A stretch of 64,000 nucleotides of DNA from Patiria pectinifera (lineage: Eukaryota; Echinodermata; Asteroidea; Valvatida; Asterinidae), in contig CM057135.1 in NCBI GenBank assembly GCA_029964075.1, positions 2,217,001 to 2,281,000 of the forward strand, written 5' to 3'. Positions 8,810-19,929 of this stretch are shown here, piece by piece (within the stretch, counting starts at the first letter, position 1; each line of letters starts with the position of its first letter). The position numbers and the translations under genes are program-made. The notes beneath the pieces were generated by a model that searched no databases, had not been told where the DNA came from, and worked only from the letters and a program-made list of their open reading frames with translations.

Positions 8810-8812
8810 TTA

Positions 8813-9188
8813 TATATATCAATATAATTTTTTTTATTTTTTTTTAAGAGGTCAGACTTTTGGATTTATAAGCAATCAGACTCACCGGCTGGAGAGAGAG
8901 AGAGAGAGATATCTTCAATACGAAAGATGTTTTGGGGTTGGCGCCGTACCCCTCCCTGGGGGTTTTGTCTGGTGGGAGAGTGGGGATTTGGTCCGATGTC
9001 CTTCTCCCTTGCGGGTCAAAAAAGGTCAATATTTACCCTGTACTACCCCCAGACCTATGGCAAAGTCTGGTATCCCCCCTTCTCCCCTACTCACGGGAGT
9101 TATTATTATTAGATTGATACATGTATATGTTTCTATTTTAACTTAATGATGCTGAGGAAATCCACTTGTTTTGCAATCATTCTTTCAG
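8813..9188. other. Non-coding junction with GA microsatellite
   Basis: This is AT-rich sequence followed by a (GA)n tract near 8890-8909 and a G/C-rich stretch. I see no Polinton terminal repeat here. The last dozen bases before 9189 (TTCTTTCAG) are a good splice acceptor for the following exon. Confidence 0.5.
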
Positions 9189-9638
9189 GTCAACTACTTG
9201 GTAAATGAGCACTTCGTCATTGACAAGGGCTCCAATCTGGTTGTAAACCTCCTTCACCACTTTTTGGGTCAGTACAGCTTGATGGAGCGGTCAGTCAATT
9301 TGCATTGCGACAACTGTACTGGCCAAAATAAGAATAATTACATGCTGTGGTACATAATTTGGCGAGCGACCAACAGTCATCATCATTCCATCACACTGAA
9401 TTTCCTCTTGACTGGACACATCAAGTTTGCACCAGATTGGTGCTTTGGTCTGCTGAAGAAACGGTACCTTGTCACTGATGTGTCCAGTCTGGAGGATTTG
9501 TGTGATGTAGTGCGGGCCAGTTCCACAGCTAGTGGGAAAGGAGGATGGAACCCAGATAGTCCCCCAGTATGACTGGCAAGCCTTTCTGAGGCCGTTTTTC
9601 AAGACACTTCCACAAATCAAGAAGTACGACCATTTTAG
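9189..9638 (+). pseudogene. Exon of a DNCxGQNKNN-family gene (probably DUF7869), one frameshift
   Basis: The exon is bounded by a pyrimidine-rich acceptor ending in AG at 9187-9188 and by a GTAAGA donor at 9639. It encodes VNYLVNEHFVIDKGSN, the signature LHCDNCTGQNKNNYMLWY, and TGHIKFAPDWCFGLLKKRY. These match a family widespread in marine invertebrates; I believe Pfam lists it as DUF7869. The Asp/Asn-rich signature recalls a nuclease or transposase catalytic core, but no activity is established to my knowledge. One extra base near 9540 shifts the frame; the following VPQYDWQAFL then reads in the new frame to the donor. The upstream exons are missing from the window. Confidence 0.65.
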
Positions 9639-10225
9639 GTAAGAAGTTAATAGTTCACAGTGATTCTGATTTATTCGCTCTCCTATTTGGACAAAATATG
9701 TTACAGGTTGAAAAGACGGCATCCTGCAGATCTAAGTGACAGGCTTAATGAAAATCCACCTCCCCCTCTCCCACACTATTCTAGCAACTCTTAAGGTTTA
9801 AGCATGTTAAGAATAAAACGGCCAGATTGTGGCATAAACCTTTGCGTCAAAAGAGCTCTGCAAATGATCCTAAGCTCTCTGCTATCACAAAAAAGCACAT
9901 AGTTGGAATCGGTACATTGGAAACTTTGAAGGTATTTACAAATATGCTGTGTTACTAGCATTAATTGATAAAAGCATCCTGGTCTGGCACAGCCAAGCAT
10001 ACTTGGTGCATCATCTGGTATTGTTTGGTTGTGGGTGGTTCAATTCCACTAATGCTTCAATTTTCAATGTGAGGATCACAGCTTAGTCTGAAAGATATCA
10101 TTACCCATGAATATGACGGTATATACTGCAACACTTTGACATCATTTAGGGGACTTTCGAAATAACGGCATGCTTCTGGCATGTCTTTTCGTTGTAATGA
10201 TCCCAATTTATTCTTGTTATTGCAG
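9639..10225 (+). other. Intron of the DNCxGQNKNN-family gene
   Basis: This 587-bp intron has a GTAAGA donor and a TTATTGCAG acceptor. Joining across it keeps the codon phase: an Arg codon is split two bases to one. It is AT-rich, with no coding signal I could find. Confidence 0.65.
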
Positions 10226-10460
10226 ATTCAGCGCTGATAAGCCTGGGTTTGTGTTTGCTAGGGAATTTTGTGACACAGAAGAGGTCGAGTTCAAACTTCT
10301 CAAAGGCAATCACCTACCCCCATCAGATAAGCTGCCAGAAGAAAGGGCAGTAAATGGGCTTTCAGCACCACGACAATGGTATTTGTTTGACACTATCCGC
10401 CAGTTCTGTGCCAATGAAGCCAAGGACGTAACTTGCCCGAAGCCAACTGTCCCACGTTAA
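10226..10460 (+). CDS. Terminal exon of the DNCxGQNKNN-family gene
   Basis: The exon starts after the AG at 10224-10225 and ends at a TAA at 10458-10460. It encodes 77 residues beginning FSADKPGFVFAREFCDTEEV, an acidic/basic mix with the segment GLSAPRQWYLFDTIRQFC near the end, and a conventional stop. It follows the earlier exon in correct phase. This matches the C-terminal part of the family as I remember it. No polyadenylation signal stands out immediately downstream. Confidence 0.6.
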
Positions 10461-11040
10461 TTACAGCAGCAGATTGGATTTGAATATTTGGAGAGCAATT
10501 AATGTAAACTGTTATGTAATAGTGATTTTGAATACTGCAGTGTAAAAGTGAATTTAACAATAACACATTCCAAAGCACCCATTCCAATGTTGTTTTTAAG
10601 CCTAAATTTATTATATTTGTGGTTATTTTTTTGTGCTAAAACAGTTAACATGAAGTCAGTTGTGTACAAAACAATGTTTCGCATTTGTTCTGAAACATTC
10701 ATTTGCATTAGAAATGGCAAATTATGACTTCATATATCACCTAGTGCCATGTAAATTAGAAGGGAATGCAAATGAGTGGTAAGTTTACATCCCTTTTCTA
10801 GCAAGAAGTTGTGTTGAGAGGTATTACTTATTTCTGAAATAATTTTGTGAATACTTTTAACCAACAATCTGGCTTTTTAAAACTGATTTTAAGATCTGCA
10901 GATGAGATCAAAGTTAACCCACTGCTGTCCAGTATTGAAGGGTATAAATTGATTGTATGTTTGTGTAAATGTTGGCGAGTGCTTGTTAGTGCATGTGCCT
11001 GGTTGCTATGGTGTTTTTCATTCATATGCAACATTTGACA
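10461..11040. other. No gene recognised
   Basis: This is AT-rich sequence between the terminal exon and the Penelope-like remnant. Short open frames are present on both strands but none has domain-like composition. Confidence 0.5.
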
Positions 11041-11918
11041 ATTTCAGAGATGTAACACCCCCAACCAACAGGGTCCGCGCCATTGAGGCATTCATTGACT
11101 GCATCAGACCAGACATTTTGAGTAAACCTGTCCGTAATACCTATGATAACCTCCCCAATAACGAACACAAGGCCCTCAGAGAAATCCGTCAAAGAACTGA
11201 CATTGTAATCAAGCAAGCTGATAAGGGTTCGGCTTTAGTAGTAATGGACAAAACCTGGTATATAAACGAGGCTAATTGACAACTTGACGACCGCAACTTC
11301 TATAAAAAGCTCCCATCCAACCTCACTCCCAAACACATCAAAATAGTCTCTGATGCTATTAAAGTTGCTTATGATAACGAAGACATCAACAAAAAAGATA
11401 AGGGATTTCTTAACGCCATCCAACTGCCGTACTGCACAATTCTATCTGCTCCCTCAAATTCATAAGGAAGGAAACCCAGGTCGCCCTATCATATCTGGCA
11501 ACAACAACCCCATGGAAAACATATATAAGTTTGTTGACCATCACCTTAAACCCCTGGTTTGCCAATTGCCCTCTTACATTCAGGACACAAACGATTTTCT
11601 ACGGAAAATAGACATCATAAATCAAACTGGGCCCCTCCCACCTCACACACTCATCGCCTCTCTAGATGTCAAATCTCTCTAGGCCAACATACCACACGAT
11701 GATCGCACATCTAAAGAACCCTCCACAGAAACACTCAAGAACTTCATCAAACTCATACTCACATTAAACAATTTTGAGTTCAATAACAATCATTATCTTC
11801 AGACTCAAGGTATGGCCATGGGCACTGCCATGGCCCCCAATTATGCCAATTAGTTCATGGGTCAGCTTAAGGCCTCACTAATTTTCCACACAAACCCATT
11901 TGTTGGAAGAGATACATC
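11041..11918 (+). pseudogene. Penelope-like element, reverse transcriptase N-terminal half
   Basis: Penelope-like elements encode a reverse transcriptase related to telomerase plus a GIY-YIG nuclease. Seen across three frames: IVIKQADKGSALVVMDKTWY, FYLLPQIHKEGNPGRPIISG, VDHHLKPLVCQLPSYIQDT and LIASLDVKSL with the palm Asp. The piece ends inside GRYID-like codons at the RT catalytic YxDD position, where the long terminal repeat of LTR-A begins. Stops and frameshifts occur at 11277, about 11350, 11680 and 11850. The C-terminal half is found on the same strand at 31.95-33.4 kb. Confidence 0.8.
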
Positions 11919-12285
11919 GACGAACTTCAATCGGCCATCCGGGATTCAAGTTGACAATTTAACTATGAAGGACTCGGTAAATTAAAGACGGTGAACACAG
12001 ACTTTTTCCGTACTCAAATAATTTATTAATTAAAGAGAACAAGACCGAATCCATAAATACACAAACTGCAGTCTACAGGAAGCTAGGGTGACCACACGCC
12101 TCTGGAACACAGACAACCAGCGTGGGGCTAGACCATGGGTTTTATACAGAATTAATACGGCTGGGTTATATAATCAAATTCCAAGGGATACAGTGAATTC
12201 GGATTAAGGAGCACATGTACTCGTTCCGCAATTACGTAAGCGAATAATCAGGTGAAGGCACTGTAAAATAATCAGGTGCATCACA
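11919..12285 (-). repeat. 3' LTR of LTR-A, missing its outermost 7 bases
   Basis: It aligns over its whole length with the copy at 27950-28323 and ends ...CATCACA like it. The other copy begins TGTGATG, the exact inverse of its end; here those seven bases are replaced by Penelope-like sequence. In minus orientation this copy is downstream. Confidence 0.85.
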
Positions 12286-12300
12286 TACGCCCCTTCTTTA
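12286..12300 (-). promoter_or_regulatory. Polypurine tract of LTR-A
   Basis: Read on the minus strand, TAAAGAAGGGGCGTA directly precedes the 3' LTR. A purine run at this place primes plus-strand DNA synthesis, and it confirms the orientation of the element. Confidence 0.6.
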
Positions 12301-12587
12301 AAATTGGCTCCTGCCAATTTCACATGAAAGGACAATCATTGAATAAATTTATACAACATAAATTAATATCAGTTATACAATATAAATCAATTAATATTTG
12401 TCAGGTGTCCAACACGTCTGCAGATATTCCATCATCCTTCGCGTATGGGAAATTCGATGCCGCGGTTCATCGGTTTCCAACGTCTAAGGTAGGACATCAG
12501 ACACTGCTCCAGATCTGGTCTTGTTGTAGTACTACGTGGAGCCGAGGCCTCGTGGACAATACTCAATCATAAAAATATACAGACAAA

Positions 12588-12780
12588 TTAATTATTGGAT
12601 TTACCCGTAATCCTTACTGGATTACTTCTCAAATAATCATGCAAAGTTTCGTTTAAGTTTTCAGTTGGTTCCCAAGTATTCTTACTTTTTGCGAAACCTT
12701 TCCATTTGATTAGATTGTACAATTTGTTGTTTAGAAACTTTCCACGTAAAATCCTTTCGACTTCATACTCTTTTGAGCCT
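12588..12780 (-). pseudogene. Chromodomain at the integrase C-terminus of LTR-A
   Basis: A frame offset from the integrase encodes YEVERILRGKF, YNLIKWKGFAKSKNTWEPTE and a short tail to a TAA at 12588. The aromatic residues expected in the methyl-lysine cage (Tyr of YEVERIL, Trp of WKGF, Trp of TWEP) are all present. In chromoviruses this domain steers integration to methylated histones. It joins the integrase through a linker with one frameshift near 12775. Confidence 0.75.
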
Positions 12781-12837
12781 TAGTAGAACTTGGAATTCCT
12801 GGAATCTGATTATTATTAGCTTCAGTTTGGGTAGCTT

Positions 12838-13975
12838 TTAGAGGTGCAAAAGATGATTCTGGCAAATCTTTATCTTCCAAATCGTAAATTGGTGTGTTTC
12901 TGCGTTGGTTGGTCGCTTAAATCCATCATAAGCAAATTTCATTCGGTTGACATGGATAGGGGTTTTGAGTGACTTGTTATTTTCAATATTTCGAACTCTG
13001 AAATCAACGGGGCCAGTTTGTTCAACCAACAAATATGGGCCACACCAAAACTGAAAAAGTTTCCTAGACAGTCCTTTTTGAGTAGCAGGAATATACAAAT
13101 ATACTACATCACCAACTTGATAAGGAACACTCTGAGTACGTTTATCATAACGTTGTTTCATAGAGGCCTGGTTTAACTTCAAATTCTGTTTAGAAATCTC
13201 TCTTGTCACTTCTAGTTGTGAAATAAGATCATGCAAATAATCCCTCACAGTGCGATCTTTATACTGTGGTTTTGGACAAAGCGACACATCTATGGGCAAC
13301 ACAGCCTCTTGCCCGTACAACAAAAAGAATGGGCTAAAACCCACAGAATTGTCTGCTGGTGTACTACGGTACGCAAATTGAATCGCTGGAATAAATTTGT
13401 CCCAATCAGTCTGAAATTTGTTAACATAGTGAGTAACTGTGTCAAGAATAACTGCATTAAAGCGTTCCTGCACCGCATTGCATTGAGGGTGATATGGACT
13501 TGTATTGATCTTATCAGTTCGCATTAATTTACAGACCTCAGTTACAAAGTATCATGCGAGGACAGTCATGATTACAAACAGTTTCTCGAAAAAAAGCTGT
13601 GGCAACAGTCACTGCATCAATGGTAGGTATAGGAACTAACATCGGCCACCTCGTACAATGATCTGTAAAACATAACACATATCTGTTACCACAATTTGTT
13701 ACAGGGAGTGGTCCCAAAATGTCCACACTAACTCTTTCAAATGGTTCAGTAGTTTCCATGGTAAGGAGTGGAGCAATGACCTTATGTTTAAGAGTTTTTG
13801 TCTTAGCACAAGAATCACAAGATCGTACCCAATTATCTATATCTCTATGCATGAATTTCCAATAGTATTTTTGTCTGACTTTACTATAAGTCCTATGGAA
13901 TCCAAAATGAGCTGACAGTACATGATCATGACAATTGTAAAGAATAGTATCTGCTAGAGTCTTTGGTATATACAA
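12838..13975 (-). pseudogene. Integrase of LTR-A, catalytic block deleted
   Basis: The upstream frame (13975-13538) has the zinc-binding H..H..C..C region (ending WVRSCDSCAKTKT), then PFERVSVDILGPLPVT with the first catalytic Asp and YVLCFTDHCTRWP. The downstream frame (13524-12838) has YHPQCNAVQERFNAV with the catalytic Glu and the C-terminal barrel (VGDVVYLYIP, FQFWCGPYLL). Between PRMIL and the FVTEVCKLMRTDK segment the usual SDxGxxF block with the second Asp is missing, a loss of about 20 bp that also shifts the frame. The enzyme is therefore inactive. Confidence 0.8.
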
Positions 13976-14041
13976 TGAACAATGTCTCGCTCAGGTAGTT
14001 TGCGTGTCCTAGGAGTGTACCATACATGATATAAAATGCCA

Positions 14042-15653
14042 TCATACACAAAATATCTTCAAAATAGCTTCTAGTAACAATTTACGAGCTTCCTTGTCAT
14101 TTGTTGGCACAATATTGGATTCAAGAAGATCAATCATAGATTTTGCAAAAGCATCTTTCTGCTGTTCTTGTCTAACTTCATCCAAATCAAGATTATCGTG
14201 AACATCTGGCACTTTAGTTACATACTTTTCCATCTTTTGACCAATACGCTTATTGTACTGATACCTGATATTACGAGGTTCTGGTGTTGGACAAGATTTG
14301 AAATCACTACTACTAGTTACCAAGTGTTCCTCGGAACACGACTCTTGATCTTCAGTCGACTGCAAATTAATAGAAATGTTATCATCAACATAAACGTTGG
14401 GTACTTGAGATCTACTAAGTGCATCAACATTCGCCTGTTTGGTTCCTGGTCTATGTACAATATCAAAATTAAATGATTGTAAATACAGTGACCAACGGGC
14501 CAAACGACCTGAGGAATGTTTATCCTTAAATAACCACTTCAATGCTTGATGATCAGTAATGACAGAGAATTAGCGAGGACCGATCAAATATGAGGAGAAT
14601 TTCTTAATTCTCTCAACTACAGCTAATGCCTCTAACTCGGTGATTGCATAATTCCGTTCTGCTGCAGATAAAGATCGACCACCATATGCTATAACACGTT
14701 CTTTGTCATTCTGTACCTGTGATAAAACAAAACCAAGTCCTTTAGTACTTGCATCACTTTGCAAAATATAATCAGAACCGTCAAATTGAGGAAATGCCAA
14801 GATTGGTGGTTCTATGAGATATTGTCTCAATAACTGAAATGCTTCGTCACATTCTTGAGTGAGTCCATACAAATTTTGCATTCTTACGAGTTAGAGCGGT
14901 TAAAGGACAAGCGATCTTAATATAATCCTTAATATACCGTCTGTAATATCCCGTAAAACCCAAAAAGGTTCTAACTGCAGAGACAGTCTTAGGCCTTGGA
15001 TATTCACTAACAACTTTGATCTTGTCCGGATCGGTTGCAATTCCATCAGAACTGACTATGTGGCCGAGATACTTGATCTTATCTTTAGCAAAAGCACACT
15101 TTTTTGGTTTAAGTTTCAAATTGGCTTCTCTGAATTTGTCAAATACCTGTCTCAAATGCTTTAGATGATCAGTAAAGGAATTACTGTAAACGATTACATC
15201 ATCCAAATACACTAAGCAGATTTTCCAATGCAATCCTCTTAAAACCTCTTGCATGGTCCTTTGAAAAGTACAAGGCGCATTGTGAAGACCAAATGGCATA
15301 ACATTGAATTCAAACAAACCATCTTGAATGACAAATGCAGTTTTCTTTTTAGCATCGTCTTCTAAGGCAATTTACCAATAGCCTGAGGCCATGTCTAGAG
15401 TGGAAAAAAATAATGGCCGTTGCATACCAACATTGTCAAACGTATCTGAGATATTTGGCAAAGGAAAAGTGTCACGTTCGGTTATACGGTTTAAAGATAT
15501 AAAATCTACACAAAATCTATAATCACCCGATTTCTTTTTCACCATAACAATGGGACTTTTGTGAAAATGGCGGCGTACTGAGTGACAACGATCTCCGGGG
15601 CTCTGCAATGTAACAGCCAAAATTGCCTCTTTATACTGACTTCCACCTGTCAA
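14042..15653 (-). pseudogene. Reverse transcriptase and RNase H of LTR-A, frame-broken
   Basis: Frames 15653-15372 (SPIVMVKKKSGDYRFCVD, FSTLDMASGYW), 15317-14847 (MPFGLHNAPCTFQRTM, CLVYLDDVIVYS with the catalytic DD), 14881-14570 (ILQSDASTKGLGFVLSQ, the RNase H first Asp; RNYAITELEALAVV) and 14542-14042 (HSSGRLARWSLYLQSFNFDI, RPGTKQANVDALSR) are consecutive parts of one Gypsy pol. Small indels separate them. The upstream RT sequence continues at about 21.14 kb, on the other side of the inserted LINE. Confidence 0.85.
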
Positions 15654-15726
15654 TATTCTGTGTATAGCCGGAGGTAATATCTGCTTTATTACTAGACCTG
15701 CTTTTTATGTCATCTCGGGTACCATA

Positions 15727-16470
15727 ATGCCTAGAAAAGCTGCCAAATCAGTGAGTGACCCGGATCAACCACCGGTACTCTCGCCACAAGCAACAAGTCC
15801 AAGCGAAGCAGGGTCTATTTCCGACACAAGCATGGATAAATTCGAGCATTTTGTTCCACAGGCACTCACCGAGCTCCGTGCCGGACAGGTGGAGTTACGT
15901 AACCGCATTGACAAGCTGGAAGTGAACATCAACGACTCCATTGAGTTTCAATACAGACGCATTGATACGCTGGAAGGCAAGAAGAAAGACGTCGACGTGC
16001 TTACTGCCAAGATGGCCACGGTGGAAAAAGCGCTGACCGACCACGCTGAGCACATCAATAAACTTGAACGATTTTCTCGGAGGAACAACATCCGAGTCAT
16101 TGGTCTTCCTCAGCAAAAGAACGAGGACTGTCTGTCCCTAGCTAAAAAGCTGCTCCAGGACAAATTCTCCATGGAGGATGTCAAGCTGGAACGGGCTCAT
16201 CGCGATGGGCCTAAACTTGACGGCAAGCCTCAACATCTGCTGATCAAGTTAAACTGTTACCAAGACAAGATCAAGGTCCTTCAGCAACAGCGTAAGGTCC
16301 TGTCCAATGACCCCTACTACTGCGTGGAGGATCGTACCAAGATCGACCTCCAAGAGAAGAGGAAATGGTCCTCCCAAGCGTCCGTAGCTTACAAGGAGGG
16401 TAAGAAATACCGCTTCGTTGCTGGTAAGAGGAGGGGCACTGGTGACACTCTGGCTCACTTCTACGACTAA
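15727..16470 (+). CDS. LINE ORF1 (L1-ORF1/transposase_22-like RNA-binding protein)
   Basis: This is an intact 247-residue frame from the ATG at 15727. A polar N-terminus is followed by a coiled coil (about residues 40-118, LELRNRIDKLEVNI-type heptads), then LERFSRRNNIRVIGLP, which starts the RRM-like domain of L1-type ORF1 proteins, and a basic C-terminus. Such proteins form trimers on element RNA and act as nucleic acid chaperones. Its use with a Jockey-type ORF2 is seen in some marine invertebrate LINEs. It is the only intact gene of this element. Confidence 0.75.
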   Translation: MPRKAAKSVSDPDQPPVLSPQATSPSEAGSISDTSMDKFEHFVPQALTELRAGQVELRNRIDKLEVNINDSIEFQYRRIDTLEGKKKDVDVLTAKMATVEKALTDHAEHINKLERFSRRNNIRVIGLPQQKNEDCLSLAKKLLQDKFSMEDVKLERAHRDGPKLDGKPQHLLIKLNCYQDKIKVLQQQRKVLSNDPYYCVEDRTKIDLQEKRKWSSQASVAYKEGKKYRFVAGKRRGTGDTLAHFYD

Positions 16471-17011
16471 ATCTGCATGGCTGCTGACATCCATCTACCA
16501 TCCATCTACTAGATTGCTGTGCATGATTTGCTTGCAAATTAATAATTATATTTGTTTGTCAACATTTTTCTTATTTAAGTCAAGCTAGCTTATAATTTGA
16601 TAAATTGTTGATACATTGTGCTCTGTTTGCTTCAGTATTTTTTTGCTTTTGTTGTTGTTTCCAGTTTTTGTCATCTTGAGTTTTTTTTTACCTTACCTGA
16701 ATTTGTTTTGTTTTTTTTGGCTAAATTACTTGTTTTTGTTTTTGTTTTATCTGCTTTATATACTTATTAGTCCCATACGAATTCTACTCCCTTACAGTCG
16801 CATACGTTTATACTATTACATTAACTTGTTTTTTTTTTTCTCTCTCTTTGAATTTGTTTGTCCTTGTGTTCTTGTTGTTTTGTTAATGTGATGTTTCACC
16901 ACCTAGAACATAGTGAAGATAATACTCCCCAGGGTGCATGTTATGATATGGATAGTGACAGTTTCAATAGTTTAGATGTAGCTGGAGACGATTGTTTTTT
17001 CTGTTTTTTAC

Positions 17012-19929
17012 ATGAATTCCAGGAGTCTCTGTAGACATTTCCACGACATTCAAGATTACCTGTCCACTCTGACTCGTTCCTTTTCCATCTATGGATTTAC
17101 AGAGACATGGTTTAAAGAATCTCCTCCTCCATACATTACAATGCCTGATTACAAACTTGTGCATTCATCTCGCTAAAATAAGATTGGAGGGGGAGCGGCC
17201 ATGTTCATCCATTGTTCTCTGAGATTCCATATTCGAGATGATCTTATGCCACCTTCTGATGACTATGAGTGTGTGTTCATCGAAATTGAACGCAACTGTG
17301 CCCGTAATTTGATTGTTGGAAATGTCTACAGAGCTCCTGGAACCAACCTCGATAACTTCCAACGATCTTTAGATTCTTGTCTTAATTCCATTTCTTCGGA
17401 GAGGAAACTGTGCTACGTGATGGGAGATTTCAATCTGGATCTCCTGAGATACTCAGAGCATCTGCCCACAGACGACTTTGTAAATACATGTTTGTCTTAT
17501 GGTTTTCGCTCCCTGATTGATCGACCTACTCGTATAATCCCTCATAGCTCCACCCTCATTGACACGATACTAACAAACAACGATCAAAGTGATATTATTG
17601 CAGGTATACTCAGCGCAGACATCTCCGATCATTTACCTTTGTTTCAAATTACTCCTTGCTTTTCTCTCGATTCCCATTCTGTATCCAGGACCTACACCAC
17701 TAGAGATATCAATAATATCAATCTTTTCTCTTTTACTGCAGGTATCGCGTCCATGGACTGGACAGAGGTTTTTCCGTGCCAACAGGCTGATTTGGCCTAT
17801 GATATTTTCATGAACCATTTTCTTGTTTCATATAATTATCATTTTCCATTTATAACCAAAAGGACAGGTGATAAAAAGACCAAGCCACCTTGGATCACCA
17901 ATGCCATCATCAATTCCTGCAACCACAAAAATAGGTTGTACAGGCGATTCGTAAGGAATCCATCAACGACCAATGAACGTCTTTACAAGAATTATCGTAA
18001 TCGCCTAACAGCCATTATTCGTCTCGCAAAGACGAAATATGACACCAGCAAGTTTGATCAGTGCGAAAATGATATTAAAAGCACCTGGCAAGATAAATAA
18101 AATCCTTGGTAAAGGCAAAAATATAGGTCTTCCGGAGAAATGTTCAGATGGACAACAGGTGTTCTCCAATCCCGCTGACATTGCCAACTCATTTAATTCC
18201 TACTTTACTAATATTGGCACTACACTTGCTGACAAAATTCTACCCACTAACTCACAATTCAATGATTATCTTCACGAACCTAACTCTTCATCTTTTTTTC
18301 TTAGCCCGTCCACTTCCGCTGAAATCGTTGAAATCGGCAAATCACTAAGGAGTGACACCAGCTGCGGGTTCGATGACATTCGTTCCTCTATTGTTAAATT
18401 GGTCATTACGTATATAGCTGAACCTCTTGCTCACATATTCAATCTGTCTCTATCCTCCGCTTCTGTCCCTTCGAACCTGAAGATTGCCAAAGTAACACCT
18501 GTGTACAAATCTGGCAATTCTGAGGACATTCATAACTATCGTCCTATTTCTGTTCTACCGTCCTTCTCTAAAATTCTTGAGCGAATTGTTTCTAATCGTT
18601 TGGCGAAATTTCTGTCTCGCTCCAACATTCTTTTCAATCAGCAATTCGGCTTCCGCCCACAACATTCCACGGACATGGCTCTGATTCCTCTTACTGACAT
18701 TATATCTAGTTCTTTATCCAACAAACTTTCAACCGCAGGTATCTTCATCGACCTTTCTAAGGCATTTGACACAATCGATCACGGCATTCTTCTTTCCAAA
18801 CTCAACTACTATGGAATTAGAGGACATACTCTTGACTGGTTTGAGAGCTACCTGACAGGCAGACAGCAATTTACAGTGGTCCATAAAACATCTTCCAGCC
18901 GAAGCGACATTATGCATGGAGTACCTCAAGGGTCCATACTTGGCCCCCTTCTCTTTCTGCTGTATATTAATGATTTGAATAATTCTTCTTCTTTACTTTC
19001 TTTTCTGTTGTTCGCAGACGACACCACTATCATCTATTCTAATCCTAGTTTTGAATCTCTAATACATATCCTCAATGCAGAACTTATCAAGGTGTCCTCG
19101 CGGTTTAAAGCCAACAAACTGTCTCTGAATGCAAGCAAAACAAAATGTTTGTTCTTTCATAAAGCCAGTTCATCTCCCGATTCTCTTCCATCCATTTACA
19201 TCGATGGTACGCCAATATCGGTCGCTCACAGTACCAAATTCTTAGGTGTTGTGATTAATGATCACCTTACCTGGAGTGACCACATTTCCACAATTACCAA
19301 AATCGTTTCCCGCAATACAGGTGTTCTTTCCAAGCTTCACACCTTTCTTCCATCAACAACTCTTTTCACTCTTTACAACAACTCTTTTCACTCTTTACAA
19401 TATACTCATTCTTCCTTACCTTAATTACTGTAATATTGTGTGGGCACGATCCAGTACTAACCAACTCCACTCCCTTATTGTCATGCAGAAGCGGGCCATC
19501 AGACTCTGCACCCTCTCAAAACCACGAGATCATACTGCACCTCTATTTGCAAAACTTTGCACTCTAACGCTCACGGATATTAACAAACTTCAAACCGGAA
19601 TTTTCATGTTTAAGTACACTAACAAAATGTTACCTCAAGTTTTTTCAACCTTTTTCACTTCTGTGCATGACATTCATGAATATAACACACGCTCCAGAAA
19701 TAATCTCTATGTCCCATTCTCTCGCACAACCTTCTACATGACCACTCTTCGTTTCCATGGCCCTCGTCTTTGGAACAGCTTAGATACAGCCTTGAGAACA
19801 AAGTCTTGTGTGGGTGGATTCAAATCAGGGTACAAAGAATCCCAAAGAATCTCATCTCCCACTACCTATCATAGTCTCCCTCCTACTTACATTTATTTCT
19901 TTTCTTCTTCTATTATACTACTTCTATAG
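17012..19929 (+). pseudogene. LINE ORF2: AP-type endonuclease and reverse transcriptase, broken
   Basis: Endonuclease: FTETWFKE, GNVYRAPG, YVMGDFNLDLL, RIIPHSSTLIDTILTN and ISADISDHLPLF (the catalytic His). Reverse transcriptase: YRPISVLPSFSKILERI, FIDLSKAFDTIDHGILLSKL, GVPQGSILGPLLFLLYINDL and FADDTTIIY (catalytic DD). The C-terminus has GPRLWNSLDTALR. Disruptions: an in-frame TAA at 17174, a frameshift near 18090, and a 22-bp tandem duplication at about 19357-19400 that shifts the frame near the C-terminus. Confidence 0.85.

Larger units (their letters stand above)
1..8812. mobile_element. Polinton/Maverick (adintovirus-like) endogenous virus, left part outside window
   Basis: Seen: a packaging ATPase, a capsid protein, a retroviral-type integrase and an N-terminal family-B polymerase lie together with about eight small viral-type genes in some 8.8 kb. 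This set is diagnostic of Polinton/Maverick elements, large DNA transposons related to adintoviruses that are thought to form virions. No terminal inverted repeat was found. The left end is outside the window, and on the right the element stops near 8812, just after the polymerase start, at an AT-rich stretch. I saw no adenovirus-type cysteine protease. Nearly every long gene has at least one frame break, and the capsid, integrase and polymerase genes have lost sequence, so this copy cannot be autonomous as assembled. Some breaks at A runs could be assembly errors. Confidence 0.9.

Noticed and set aside
8844..9117. Overlapping frames on both strands near 8.9-9.1 kb
   Set aside because: They are in mutually overlapping frames on both strands around a GA microsatellite, with no conserved motif.
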